From Iodobacter fluviatilis (GTDB taxonomy: Bacteria > Pseudomonadota > Gammaproteobacteria > Burkholderiales > Chitinibacteraceae), in assembly GCF_900451195.1 (NCBI RefSeq), contig NZ_UGHR01000001.1, forward strand, positions 2,666,001 through 2,730,000: a stretch of DNA of 64,000 nucleotides, read 5' to 3'. The notes beneath the pieces were generated by a model. The model was not told the origin of the DNA. It did not search any database and saw only the letters and a list, made by a program, of their open reading frames with translations. Below, one piece after another: positions 15,181 to 24,282 of the stretch (positions within the stretch are counted from its first letter, which is position 1; the number at the start of each line of letters is the position of its first letter). The position numbers were made by a program, and so were the translations under genes.

Positions 15181-15805
15181 TGCAACTCCGCCAGTACTGG
15201 CACTCGATCCCCGTTTTGGCCCGCTGGCCCAGCTCTCTGAGCGGCTGACTGGCCTCGATATTTCCCGTGTATTGGTTAATTTGGTTGATCTGGCCGAGCC
15301 ATCAGTGCTGCCGTTTTTGGCCGATCAATTCCACGTTATGGGGCACCACGGCTGGGGCGCGGCGGCCGATGATGACGCACGCAGAGCACTGATTAAATCT
15401 GCTATCGAATTACATCGCTACAAAGGCACACCTTGGGCAGTCAAACAGGCACTGACGACGGTGGGGCTGGAACATTTCACGCTGATTGAGCACCCAGCCG
15501 ATGCCCACTGGGCTGAGTTTGACCTGGAAATCAGCGTTATTGATCGCCCGCTCACCGAGGCGGTCGATCAGCAAATCACGCAGATGATTGAGATGTACAA
15601 ACCGCAGCGCTCCCATCTGCGGCGGCTGCAGGTGTCGGTTGGCTCGGTCGAAATGATTCACGCGGCCTGCCTGCTTTTTTCTGGCGATATCGTGACCGTG
15701 CAGCCCTATAAAAATACCGAATTCCCAACCGCCACCGCGATGCGCTGTATTGGCATTGGCATGCATGTTTCTGATGTTTTAACTATTTATCCGAGGATGT
15801 CATGA
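15173..15805 (+). CDS. Phage tail protein I (baseplate wedge)
   Basis: The 210-residue protein has the GpI pattern: LLAEQFHVMG-like FLADQFHVMGHHGWG, a central KSAIELHRYKGTPWAVKQAL (the family hallmark of helix plus YKGTP), and QMIEMYKPQRSHLRRL. It works with J and W in the wedge and connects to the tail fibre, which is encoded next with a 4-bp overlap (ATGA at 15802). Confidence 0.93.
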   Translation: MANATPPVLALDPRFGPLAQLSERLTGLDISRVLVNLVDLAEPSVLPFLADQFHVMGHHGWGAAADDDARRALIKSAIELHRYKGTPWAVKQALTTVGLEHFTLIEHPADAHWAEFDLEISVIDRPLTEAVDQQITQMIEMYKPQRSHLRRLQVSVGSVEMIHAACLLFSGDIVTVQPYKNTEFPTATAMRCIGIGMHVSDVLTIYPRMS

Positions 15806-17910
15806 GCTACAACACGCTACTGACCGCGCTGGGCGCAGCGGAAATGATTTCAGCGCAAGCAACGGGCACTCTGGTGCCATTTACACATCTGGCTCTAGGC
15901 GATGGCAATGGCGCAGCGATCACGCCGGTTGAATCTATGACGGCGCTAACGCATGAAGTGCATCGCGTAGCGATTACCTCTGTCACGCCCGACGCTGAAA
16001 ACCCAAATTGGTTAGTGATTGAAGCGGTGGTGCCGACGACTGTGGGCGGCTGGACAATCCGTGAAGTGGGGTTGATTGGTGGCAATGGCGCAGGTAATAA
16101 GCTTTTGGCCATAGGCAATTTTCCAGACACGTATAAGCCGCTGCTTGCGCAAGGCTCAGCGCGGGATATGCTGCTGCGGATGATTATTCAGCTTGGCAAT
16201 GCATCAGTGGTGCAGCTGACGATCGACCCTAGCGTGGCCCTGGTCACGGCGCAATCGCTCATCAATGCGATCAATGCGCATGAGCTAAAGCCAGATCCTC
16301 ACTCGCAGTATTTAACGCAGCCAGAGGGCGATCAGCGCTATCGCCAAAAGTCTGAAGTGATTGAGGCAACGGACATGTGGCTCACTGGCGATGCCACCCC
16401 GCATCTGCCTGCTGAGGGCGGGCTGCGGATTTATAGCATGCTGGGCCTCAATAAAATCACGCTGGATTCACGCACGGCTACACCCAATAAGCTAGTACTG
16501 GCGATTGCACAAATAGGCGGCACGCCGACTGTTGAGTCTGTTGACGGCGTACAGGTTAATTTCCCGCTAACGCTCAACCAGGCACCGCTGAATTACTGCC
16601 GCATTGTAAATAGTTCGATTCCACAGGGTATTTGGACAGGGGCCAGCTATGGCCGCCGTTCGTATTTGGGCTATGTGGCAGCGGACAGCGGCAAAGGGGC
16701 CGCTTGCGGGGCAATCGTAATGGGCAATGTTTCGGTGCTGCTGACCATGGTTTCGGATGGGATGCTGATGCAGGCCTATGCGACAGATACCAAAATGCTG
16801 GGCACTGCGCTAAAAGTGTCGCAAATACAGGATGAAGCCAACGCCAGGCCACAGCTGATCGTGGGTTTGTTTCCGCTGGATGCCACACGGTTTTTATTTA
16901 TTGGCTCTATTCATTCGGTAGTGGTAACGCTCACCGGGCTGACGATCACCATAGGCACGATCGCTACGGTGGGCGTGGTTGGCGCAGAATATTATCGCGC
17001 CGCTGGCCTATTGTCTGGCTCTACATTCTTGATTACAGGCTCGGTGAGTAATGCGGTGAAGGCCCGCACAATCTCTGTTTCTGGCAGTACGATCACGGTG
17101 AATGCCGCAGTGCAGGCGTCGTATGTCTCAGGCTCTGATCAGCAAAGGCTGGTCATCTTAAGCGCAACATCGGCAATCTTAGGGAGTGATCAGGGGGTAT
17201 GGGCGCTGGCAATAAATGGTGCAACGGTCCGTATGAGCGCGACAATCACCGCGCTGGCGGGATGCACTAGTCAGGTGCTTTGCGGTGGAGTTACCGCGAA
17301 TACGGCGCTGGTGTGGGGCTACGACACGACCGCGCCTACGTCTTATAAAGTAGCAGTGGCAACCGTAACCGATGTAGCTGTGGCTTTGGGTTTTGTTGTT
17401 TCCGTTGCAGAAAACACCAGCAGCCTGCCGGTACCGCCGCCTTACGTCCCATACCCAGAGAATTATCACTCTGCAACACGTTTGATTCGTCTGACCAGCA
17501 GCAGCTTTGCACTGGCTCAAGCCAAGCTGCGACACGTTAGCGTATCGGGTACTACCGTCACGGTGAGTGATGCGGTAAACCCCACGGCATCAGCAAGCAA
17601 TATCACTAAGCTGCCCGATGGCACGCTGCTTCTCTCTGATAACAGCTCAACGCCCGGCGTAAAGACGTTTACAGCAACAGGTGGCGTGATCGCCCTTGGC
17701 CCCGTGCTGTTTCCGACCCCTACACCCAAACTATCAGGCCACAGCCTCTCAGATTTTGCTGAGAAAAAGCTGCTGGGCAATGTTTATTACGACTACCCGC
17801 TGGTGGGTGGGAGCAGCACTACCACAATCAATACGATTTTTTCTCTGCCTGGCCCGGCGTCGATTCTATTAGGCGACGGCAATAGCTTTATTTTCCGTGA
17901 TAAATACTGA
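15802..17910 (+). CDS. Phage tail fibre protein
   Basis: The 702-residue protein starts with the P2 GpH-type N-terminal domain that attaches to the baseplate (MSYNTLLTALGAAEMISAQA, FTHLALGDGNGAAITP, then VPTTVGGWTIREVGLIGGNG, residues 1-150). Next come a hinge with HSQYLTQPEGDQRYRQKSE and a long Ser/Thr/Val/Gly-rich beta region (about 200-680) with many short strands such as GLTITIGTIATVGVVG and TISVSGSTITVNAAV that look like degenerate repeats. This part should bind the host surface and replaces the usual fibre C-terminus. No diversity-generating reverse transcriptase is nearby. Confidence 0.9.
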   Translation: MSYNTLLTALGAAEMISAQATGTLVPFTHLALGDGNGAAITPVESMTALTHEVHRVAITSVTPDAENPNWLVIEAVVPTTVGGWTIREVGLIGGNGAGNKLLAIGNFPDTYKPLLAQGSARDMLLRMIIQLGNASVVQLTIDPSVALVTAQSLINAINAHELKPDPHSQYLTQPEGDQRYRQKSEVIEATDMWLTGDATPHLPAEGGLRIYSMLGLNKITLDSRTATPNKLVLAIAQIGGTPTVESVDGVQVNFPLTLNQAPLNYCRIVNSSIPQGIWTGASYGRRSYLGYVAADSGKGAACGAIVMGNVSVLLTMVSDGMLMQAYATDTKMLGTALKVSQIQDEANARPQLIVGLFPLDATRFLFIGSIHSVVVTLTGLTITIGTIATVGVVGAEYYRAAGLLSGSTFLITGSVSNAVKARTISVSGSTITVNAAVQASYVSGSDQQRLVILSATSAILGSDQGVWALAINGATVRMSATITALAGCTSQVLCGGVTANTALVWGYDTTAPTSYKVAVATVTDVAVALGFVVSVAENTSSLPVPPPYVPYPENYHSATRLIRLTSSSFALAQAKLRHVSVSGTTVTVSDAVNPTASASNITKLPDGTLLLSDNSSTPGVKTFTATGGVIALGPVLFPTPTPKLSGHSLSDFAEKKLLGNVYYDYPLVGGSSTTTINTIFSLPGPASILLGDGNSFIFRDKY

Positions 17911-17920
17911 GGACGCCGCA

Positions 17921-18364
17921 ATGAAAGCCATCGTATTAGATATCTTAGTCATCGGCTGCAGCGCAAGCGCCACGCTGGCCAACGGCATCGTGCATACCGC
18001 AGAGATGAATTACGCCGGTTTTGATAATAAAGAAGTGTTGATTGTCGATACCGATCATGACGTCACTGGCTACACGTATGCAGCGGGCCAGTTTGTGGCA
18101 CCAGCGCCTGTGCTCAGCGCATCCCCACTTGTGACGCCGATCGAATTTAAGCTGTTATTTACCGCCGCAGAGCGCGTGGCGATCAAAGCAGCCCGCGCAG
18201 ACCATCCACTAATCGCTGACTTTTACGAGATCATCGAAGACCCGCGTTTAACTCATGTGGATTTGAATCTGCAATCAACCCGATTTGCGCTGATGTATTT
18301 GGAAGAGCAAAGCTTGATTACCGCAGCACGACGGCTGGAAATTTTAAGTGGGGTGGTGCAGTAG
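17921..18364 (+). CDS. Distal tail-fibre-associated protein, possible fibre assembly factor
   Basis: The product is 147 residues from ATG 17921, which follows a GAGGA site by about 8 bp. It starts with a Val/Ile/Ala segment (KAIVLDILVIGCSASATLAN) that could resemble a signal but reads more like a beta strand. Its second half, with LFTAAERVAIKAARADHPLI and LQSTRFALMYLEEQSLI, resembles helical domains of small proteins encoded after tail fibres. Those are often chaperones or fibre-tip parts. It is the last phage gene. The exact family is not recognised. Confidence 0.6.
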   Translation: MKAIVLDILVIGCSASATLANGIVHTAEMNYAGFDNKEVLIVDTDHDVTGYTYAAGQFVAPAPVLSASPLVTPIEFKLLFTAAERVAIKAARADHPLIADFYEIIEDPRLTHVDLNLQSTRFALMYLEEQSLITAARRLEILSGVVQ

Positions 18365-18788
18365 GTTGATGTAAAAGCAGACTGAGCCACCAAAAGCAAA
18401 GGAGCCTCTTGGCCCCTTTGGTGATAAAAGTGAAATTCTTTTGCAAATAGTGGAAAATGCAGCCAACCCATTTATCGCGCGCAACACCCCCAATTTTTCG
18501 CGCCGCGCTTCAGCTTAAAAGTCCCCTTGAAACACGCCGGAGCGAGGAACAAGCGGGGCGGGGTTTCGGCAAGGGAGCGAGGAACGAGCCAATCCCGCCC
18601 GCCGCCGACCAGATTGTCCGCAGCGAAGGGGTTTCGCGTTTGTGGGGTCGCCTTCTTTGCTTACTTTCTTGGCGAAGCAAGAAAGGAAGGCCCCGCGGTG
18701 GCTACCGCTCCAAAATCAACGTACCGAAGGCACTAAAAAGATCTTTTTGGCCTTGCCTGGCTCACATGAGATTTCACCCCTCATACGA
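18365..18788. other. Prophage right boundary region, no gene
   Basis: Between the last phage gene and thiE there is no credible gene; the open frames here have no ribosome sites and consist of repeat sequence. A weak stem-loop (CACCAAA near 18390 with CCTTTGGTG near 18412) follows the phage gene and may be its terminator. From 18515 the dispersed repeat copy A begins. The attachment site is probably here, but no tRNA end or matching left copy is visible in the window. Confidence 0.5.
18515..18752. repeat. Dispersed repeat copy A
   Basis: About 240 bp here resembles 44651-44890 in the same orientation. Shared exact blocks include CCCCTTGAAACACG (18523-18536), CCAATCCCGCCCGCCGCCGA (18589-18608) and CCGAAGGCACTAAAAAGAT near the end (from 18724). 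Both copies hold a small palindrome CTTTCTTG...CAAGAAAG. They code for nothing plausible. Similar GC-rich degenerate repeats with a CTTTCTTGGC...CAAGAAAG core occur in many betaproteobacterial genomes, as I recall. The copy lies against the prophage end. Confidence 0.75.
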
Positions 18789-19439
18789 TTAAACATCACT
18801 AATTTCCCCTTCTAACCTCAATGCCTGCGCCGCTTGCTGCGGATTAGCCTGCCCGCAAATAGCAGAGACCACGGCCACGCCGTCGGCTCCTGCTGCGCGC
18901 AAAGCGGCCACGCGGCCAAGACCAATTCCACCGATTGCCACAGCGGGCAGCGATTTAATCTGCATCAGGAGGGCAAATTCTTCCAGACCAATCACTGGCG
19001 ACGCATCCAGCTTGGTGCCGGTTGCAAAAACCGGCCCCACGCCGATGTAATCGACAATATCCAGTGGCACAGCGGCCATTTGCCCGGCGTTAGATGTCGA
19101 TAAACCTAATATTTTATTTGGGCCAATCAGCTGGCGAGCCATTTCTGGCGCGATATCCTGCTGGCCCACATGCACGCCTGCCGCATCCACGAGGAGCGCC
19201 ACATCGATATGGTCATTAATGATTAGGGGAATATTAAGCGGATCAAGCGCAGCTTTCAGGGCAAAAGCGGCAGAAACCCACTGGCGTTTTTTCCATTTTG
19301 GGGCGCGTAATTGCACAATCGTCACGCCCCCTGCCACCGCAGCCAGCGCAGCCAGCGCAGTAGCCACCATACCCTGTTCACCACCACAGAGATCAGGATC
19401 TAGGACCAAATAAAGAGACAGATTAAAAATCGGCTTCAT
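18789..19439 (-). CDS. thiE: Thiamine-phosphate synthase
   Basis: The 216-residue TIM-barrel enzyme joins the pyrimidine (HMP-PP) and thiazole (HET-P) parts to make thiamine phosphate. Family motifs are visible: [16 protein letters not shown] near residue 38, [25 protein letters not shown] substrate loop, [19 protein letters not shown] (pyrophosphate-binding region) and [20 protein letters not shown]. The start overlaps the stop of thiM (ATGA), so the two are translated together from the riboswitch-controlled transcript. Confidence 0.93.
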   Translation of the reverse strand: MKPIFNLSLYLVLDPDLCGGEQGMVATALAALAAVAGGVTIVQLRAPKWKKRQWVSAAFALKAALDPLNIPLIINDHIDVALLVDAAGVHVGQQDIAPEMARQLIGPNKILGLSTSNAGQMAAVPLDIVDYIGVGPVFATGTKLDASPVIGLEEFALLMQIKSLPAVAIGGIGLGRVAALRAAGADGVAVVSAICGQANPQQAAQALRLEGEISDV

Positions 19440-20257
19440 TCATCCACCGCCTTTAGCATGGCAGGCTGCATGATATAGAGCGCATCTAAAAAGGCGGGCA
19501 GAAAAGTACCTGGGCCATCGCAGGCGGATTCGGCGCGCTCACCGGCAATCGCCATCACCGCACATGCTGCGGCCACTGCGGCCAGACGATCTGATGCCCC
19601 TGCTACAAAAGCGGCCGTGACTGCCGATAAAGCGCAGCCCGTACCCACAACGCGGGTCATCAGTGCATGCCCCCATGGCACAGCCCATGTCACCTCACCA
19701 TCGCTGACATAATCCACCTCACCCGTCACTGCCACAATGGCACCCGTTTGTCGGGCAAGGCGCTGAGCTGCGGCGATGGCCAGCGCGGAATGCGCCGTGC
19801 TGTCCACCCCTTTGCCACTTGCGTCTTCTCCGGCTAGGCACATGACTTCTGAAGCATTACCGCGAATGACGGCAGGCCCTTGCTTAAGTAAATCATGCAA
19901 AGCTTCTGTGCGGTAAGCTAATACGCCCGCCGCCACAGGATCAAGCGCCCATGGCGTGCCTGCGGCATTGGCCGCGGCAACGGCTTTTTGCATCGCCGCA
20001 AGGCGGGCCGGATAGAGCGTACCCACATTAATCAGCAGTGCATCGGCCATGGCGGCAAACTCGGCGACTTCTTCTTCGGCCACAATCATAGCGGGGGATG
20101 CCCCCAGCGCCAGCAATACATTGGCGGTAACCGACTGCACTACTTCATTACTGAGACAATGAACAAGAGGCGCAGCAGCGCGCAGGCGGGCTAATTCTTC
20201 GCCCACACGATGCAAAGGAAACTGAGGAATAAGCGCAATGGTGTGTAAATCAGACAT
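19436..20257 (-). CDS. thiM: Hydroxyethylthiazole kinase
   Basis: The 273-residue protein phosphorylates 4-methyl-5-(2-hydroxyethyl)thiazole in thiamine salvage. It has the ribokinase-like features of Thi[21 protein letters not shown] near the N-terminus, [48 protein letters not shown] and the anion-hole/catalytic [13 protein letters not shown] segment. An AAGGAA site stands 6 bp before the ATG. It is the first gene behind the TPP riboswitch, which fits a salvage pair thiM-thiE. Confidence 0.95.
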   Translation of the reverse strand: MSDLHTIALIPQFPLHRVGEELARLRAAAPLVHCLSNEVVQSVTANVLLALGASPAMIVAEEEVAEFAAMADALLINVGTLYPARLAAMQKAVAAANAAGTPWALDPVAAGVLAYRTEALHDLLKQGPAVIRGNASEVMCLAGEDASGKGVDSTAHSALAIAAAQRLARQTGAIVAVTGEVDYVSDGEVTWAVPWGHALMTRVVGTGCALSAVTAAFVAGASDRLAAVAAACAVMAIAGERAESACDGPGTFLPAFLDALYIMQPAMLKAVDE

Positions 20258-20281
20258 TTGAGTTCCTTGAGCAGAAAGCCT

Positions 20282-20385
20282 GCGCCAAGGAGCGCCGACT
20301 TCCCTACGCTGGCATGATCCAGATCAGGTCACGGGTATTTCTCAGCCACTACTTAATCAGCGGCACCCCGAGTCAGGGGGCCATT
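20282..20385 (-). promoter_or_regulatory. TPP riboswitch (THI element) of thiME
   Basis: On the minus strand the leader contains the TPP-sensing core: CTGAGAAATACCCGTGACC, CTGATCTGGATCATGCCAG and GCGTAGGGAAG, in the conserved order, closed by a CGGGGTGCC helix near 20375-20365. It ends about 25 bases before the thiM start, close enough to control translation initiation or premature termination when thiamine pyrophosphate is plentiful. Confidence 0.95.
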
Positions 20386-20458
20386 TTGCGGATTATCAGC
20401 CGGGCAGACAAGCGTAAAAGATCAAATTTTGCGCATAAAAAGCACAAAAAAATGAATT

Positions 20459-23400
20459 TCACCCCGGCGCGTGCAAAGCCAGCTGAGCCTTTACCCTGCT
20501 AAGCAATAAAGGCAGGCAAAGCGGCTTGGCCATATAGTCGGCAGCCCCCAGCTCCATTCCGCGCATTTCATCATCCGCATCAGATCTGGCCGACATAAAA
20601 ATCACGGGGATATTCGCCGTTCGCGCATCGGCTTTTAATTGGCGGCATACTTCATAGCCATCCATTTCCGGCATCAGAATATCCAGCAAAATCAGACGGG
20701 GCAAAGGATCTTGCACCAGCATATCCAGCGCTTCTGCACCATGCTGCGCAACGCGGATATTGAACTCCTTACCCAGCATTCGCTCAATCAGCAACAAATT
20801 CATAGGCGTATCGTCTACAGCCAGAATGGTGACATCCGGCGTTTTGGCCGGCACTGCGGGCTCACTGGCATCCGCCACATGGTTCACCCCATCAAGCGCC
20901 ACAATTAAATCAACTAAAAATCCCAGTAAATTACTTGAAAACGCCTCCAGCATCGGTTTTAACATGGCATCACCCGGATGGAGCCGAACCAATAACTCAA
21001 GCTCAGCCGCCAAATCAGCCAGATCAGCCGCGCCAATACTCGCCGCAACCGATTTACTGCTGTGCAGCAAACGCTCTGCAGTCAGTACATCCTTTTCTTC
21101 CAGCGCCACATTAATTTCTGCAATGACAGAAGATTGGCCGTGAATAAATTTTCTGAGCATTTCCAGATAAAGTGTTTCTTTACCCAGCACCCGCCGTAAG
21201 CCCGCTGCCACATCCAGCCCCGGCACATCCAATGCCTCCAGTTTGCTTTTCAATACCAGATCACTGCTTTTACTCGGCACAGGCAAAACACCGCCCTGCA
21301 GATTAACAGGCCGGGGTGGAATCCAGCGCAGCAGCGCCATCCATAAATCATGCAGCTCTATGGGTTTGGCCACATGCCCGTTCATTCCTGCTGCGGCGCA
21401 TCGCTCCTGATCGGCCTGCATGGCATTGGCGGTCATCGCCACGATGGGCAGAGATGCAAAATCCGGCCATTCCCTGATTTTTTTCGTTGCAGCGATGCCA
21501 TCCATCACAGGCATTTGCATATCCATCAGTACCAGATCATAAGAAACCTGTTGCACCTTATTGAGTGCCTGCTGGCCGTTTTCAGCTAAATCAACAATAA
21601 AACCGGCATCTTGTAATAAATCCATCCCAACCTGCTGATTTAAATCATTATCTTCAACCAATAAAATCCGGGCACCCAAAATGCCTGACAAATCCACCTC
21701 ATGGTATTCGCGTACTAATTCATGCACCTCTTTCGCATCCAATACACGCATGGTGGTATCAAATAATTGCGAGGCATTTACGGGCTTGATCAGAATTTCG
21801 TCTACAGCGGCAGGGTTAACTTCGCTTAAAACTTCTTCCCTGCCATACGCCGTCACCACAATCAGGCGCGGCATCACAGGCAAGGCCATTTCCTGAATCG
21901 CCAGCGCCGTTTCCTTACCCCCCATCTGCGGCATGCGCCAATCCAGAAAAACCACTTTAAACGGATCGCCCGCTGCCGATGCCTGAGCCAGAGCCGCAAT
22001 CGCCGCCATGCCTGATAAGGTCACCACCGGGCGAAAAGTCATCGACACCAGCAGATCCGCCAGCACGCGGGCCGAATCGGAATTATCATCCACCACCAGC
22101 ACCGCCTGATGGCGCAGATCCAAGCTGGGCAGCAGCTCTCTCTGTGCCTGCTGGCTGATGGCCACCCTAGACGTAAACCAGAACGTACTGCCTTGGCCCA
22201 CAACGCTCTGCACCCCTACTTCGCCCCCCATCAGTTGGGCCAGCTGTTTAGAAATAGCCAAACCAAGGCCAGTGCCACCGTAACGCCGGGTTGTGGAGGT
22301 ATCGGCCTGCTGAAATGATTGAAATAAACGCTCCAGCTGCTCTGCTGAGATACCAATCCCTGTATCGCTCACTTCCCAATACAACAGCACCCCGGCCTCA
22401 TCCTGCCCTTGTACCCTGCAAACTAATTTAATCACGCCTTCATCGGTAAATTTAACCGCGTTATTAGCATAATTAATTAAAATTTGCTCCAACCTTAAAG
22501 CATCACCGCAGAGTGTGCGCGGCACATCACTGGCAATATCAAATACCAGCTCCAGCCCCTTTGTATTTACTTTTTCAAGCAGCAAGTCAGCGAGGTCTTC
22601 AAGCAATTTATCGATATTAAAATCGAGCATTTCAATTTTTAAATGCCCTGATTCAATTTTAGAAAAATCCAAAATATCATTGATAATACCTAAAAGATGC
22701 TGGCCTGATTTTTGAATTTTTTCAATATAATCCCTTTGCTTAAAAGTCAGATTTGATTTAAGCACCAGATAAGACATACCAATCACGGCATTCATTGGCG
22801 TGCGGATTTCATGGCTCATATTGGCCAAAAAATCTGATTTCATCCGGGAAGCCTGATCCGATTGAATCCGTGCTTCTTCCAGCTCTATTTTTTGCACCTG
22901 CAAAGAATGATTCAGCAGCGCCAGCGCCTGGGTGCGCTCTGATACGCGGCCTTCTAAGACTTCTTCATTTCGCTTTAATACCTCAACCAGCTCTTTCTGG
23001 CTGCTTAATGCCTCTGCCTGCGCCGCGGCGCGTTGTTTTTCCTGCCTGAGCATGGCCAAAGCCAAAAGCAAGGTCAGCACGCACTGAAACCCCGTCAGGC
23101 CACTGGCCACCAGCACTTGGCGCGTGACTTCTGTGCGACGGGCATCAGCCAGCTCCGCTGCGGCGACAGAGGCTTTAACACCCAGCTCTCTAATCTGCCA
23201 CTCCAGAGCAAACAACTTTTTATACAAAATTTGCTTGCTAGCCGCATCTAAAACACGATCAGGTGCAACGCCCAGATAATGATCCGCCTCGGCGGTAAAT
23301 ACATTTAAAGCCTTCATCGTACTGGTATAAACGGGCTGTTTATTCATCAATATTTTTGACTGGCCCACTTGGCAACTAATAATACGGCTTACAAATAATT

Positions 23401-23644
23401 CATAACGAAAAGCCAGATCATCAATACTGACTTTCTCTTCATTCATCAGATGTATATCAAATGCAGAATAAAGGCGCTGATAATCCACATTTAATTGAAT
23501 CAACGCCCACATCGCGTTGTCATTTGCCCGGCCAATTGAATTATTTAAACTTTGAAACTGAGAAAACTGAACGGCAGCAATGGCCGCATAAACCGCAATC
23601 AAGCTGCTTACAATAAAAAAAAGCAGCCGTTTGCTCCGCTTCAT
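20459..23644 (-). CDS. Hybrid sensor histidine kinase with three receivers and an HPt domain
   Basis: The 1061-residue protein has two membrane helices (about 7-25 and 178-196) around a helical periplasmic sensor, then a coiled coil and HisKA with FLANMSHEIRTPMNAVIG (phospho-His near 280). An HATPase domain follows (N box ILINYANNAVKFTDEG, GTGLGLAIS). Next are two receivers (VVDDNSD...FLDWRMPQMGG and LLVEDNDLNQQ...LMDMQMPVMDG), an HPt domain (AERLLHSSKSVAASIGA, His kept, but Gly of the usual HxLKGxAG replaced by Ser), and a C-terminal receiver (VDDTPMN...LLDILMPEMDG). It is a BarA/TorS-like phosphorelay in one chain. The next gene is 10 bp upstream and co-directional. Confidence 0.93.
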   Translation of the reverse strand: MKRSKRLLFFIVSSLIAVYAAIAAVQFSQFQSLNNSIGRANDNAMWALIQLNVDYQRLYSAFDIHLMNEEKVSIDDLAFRYELFVSRIISCQVGQSKILMNKQPVYTSTMKALNVFTAEADHYLGVAPDRVLDAASKQILYKKLFALEWQIRELGVKASVAAAELADARRTEVTRQVLVASGLTGFQCVLTLLLALAMLRQEKQRAAAQAEALSSQKELVEVLKRNEEVLEGRVSERTQALALLNHSLQVQKIELEEARIQSDQASRMKSDFLANMSHEIRTPMNAVIGMSYLVLKSNLTFKQRDYIEKIQKSGQHLLGIINDILDFSKIESGHLKIEMLDFNIDKLLEDLADLLLEKVNTKGLELVFDIASDVPRTLCGDALRLEQILINYANNAVKFTDEGVIKLVCRVQGQDEAGVLLYWEVSDTGIGISAEQLERLFQSFQQADTSTTRRYGGTGLGLAISKQLAQLMGGEVGVQSVVGQGSTFWFTSRVAISQQAQRELLPSLDLRHQAVLVVDDNSDSARVLADLLVSMTFRPVVTLSGMAAIAALAQASAAGDPFKVVFLDWRMPQMGGKETALAIQEMALPVMPRLIVVTAYGREEVLSEVNPAAVDEILIKPVNASQLFDTTMRVLDAKEVHELVREYHEVDLSGILGARILLVEDNDLNQQVGMDLLQDAGFIVDLAENGQQALNKVQQVSYDLVLMDMQMPVMDGIAATKKIREWPDFASLPIVAMTANAMQADQERCAAAGMNGHVAKPIELHDLWMALLRWIPPRPVNLQGGVLPVPSKSSDLVLKSKLEALDVPGLDVAAGLRRVLGKETLYLEMLRKFIHGQSSVIAEINVALEEKDVLTAERLLHSSKSVAASIGAADLADLAAELELLVRLHPGDAMLKPMLEAFSSNLLGFLVDLIVALDGVNHVADASEPAVPAKTPDVTILAVDDTPMNLLLIERMLGKEFNIRVAQHGAEALDMLVQDPLPRLILLDILMPEMDGYEVCRQLKADARTANIPVIFMSARSDADDEMRGMELGAADYMAKPLCLPLLLSRVKAQLALHAPG

Positions 23645-23654
23645 ACCGGCCCCT

Positions 23655-24143
23655 TTACTGGACGATTATTTTAGAGAGCTGCCAAACCGATCGGGTGTAA
23701 TAAATATCCTGATGTAATTCTTTATACTGATCAAAAGGATAAACAATAAACAATGGCCCCTTATCCCTCACCGCCATCGGCTTATCATCTAAAAGCCGGG
23801 CAATAATAATGGGATATTTAATGGCGTCCTGAAAAGGAATTTCAACGCGGTAATCATCAAGGGCCAACGCAGAAATCTGCACGCCTTTGGCGCCGGCCGC
23901 CGCCAGTACATCCCTTAAAAGAGGCCCGGTAAATTTAACCGGCTTTTCATACCATGGTGTTTTGCTGACAAAACTATGCTGCGGAAGCTTTGTCAGCATG
24001 TCCATACTAAATTCGGCATTTTTACCACTATTTTGCTGACTCAATGCGCCAGAAACAGCAAGCACTACCTTGCCGTTCGGCACATCCAGAGCAAAGCAGG
24101 TCACAGAAAACAGACTAAGGGCCAGAAAGAAAGCCAGTTTCAT
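23655..24143 (-). CDS. Periplasmic SUOX-fold (molybdopterin oxidoreductase-like) protein
   Basis: The product has 162 residues with a signal peptide (MKLAFFLALSLFSVTCFA). The mature part looks like a minimal oxidoreductase molybdopterin-binding domain: VSGALSQQN, FSMDMLTKLPQHSF, FTGPLLRDVLAAAGAKG, and LFIVYPFDQY. It lacks the conserved Cys that ligates molybdenum in true sulfite oxidases (there is no Cys in the mature domain), so it may not bind the cofactor. It lies 10 bp ahead of the hybrid kinase, suggesting a ligand-binding or sensory partner; that link is inference. Confidence 0.75.
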   Translation of the reverse strand: MKLAFFLALSLFSVTCFALDVPNGKVVLAVSGALSQQNSGKNAEFSMDMLTKLPQHSFVSKTPWYEKPVKFTGPLLRDVLAAAGAKGVQISALALDDYRVEIPFQDAIKYPIIIARLLDDKPMAVRDKGPLFIVYPFDQYKELHQDIYYTRSVWQLSKIIVQ

Positions 24144-24282
24144 GCTGATTTACTCCACAGACGTTGACGCAAAAAACACTCATCCTATTACACACTAGTA
24201 TTGAATGCCGTTTCTTGCTTCCTGTGCCGCACAAACCTGCCGACCACCTCACTAAAAAGCACTTGATCTGCTTACAGGAAAC

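Noticed and set aside
15802..17910. Possible diversity-generating retroelement variable region in the tail fibre
   Set aside because: No reverse transcriptase or template repeat is in the window, and the C-terminal part shows no near-copy with A-specific changes.
18457..18792. Open frames of 111 and 69 residues in the region after the prophage
   Set aside because: They lie in the dispersed repeat, have no ribosome site and read as Arg/Pro/Ser-rich translation of GC-rich repeat sequence.
19436..20257. thiM as a general sugar kinase
   Set aside because: The ThiM-specific segments and the TPP riboswitch immediately upstream settle the thiazole kinase assignment.
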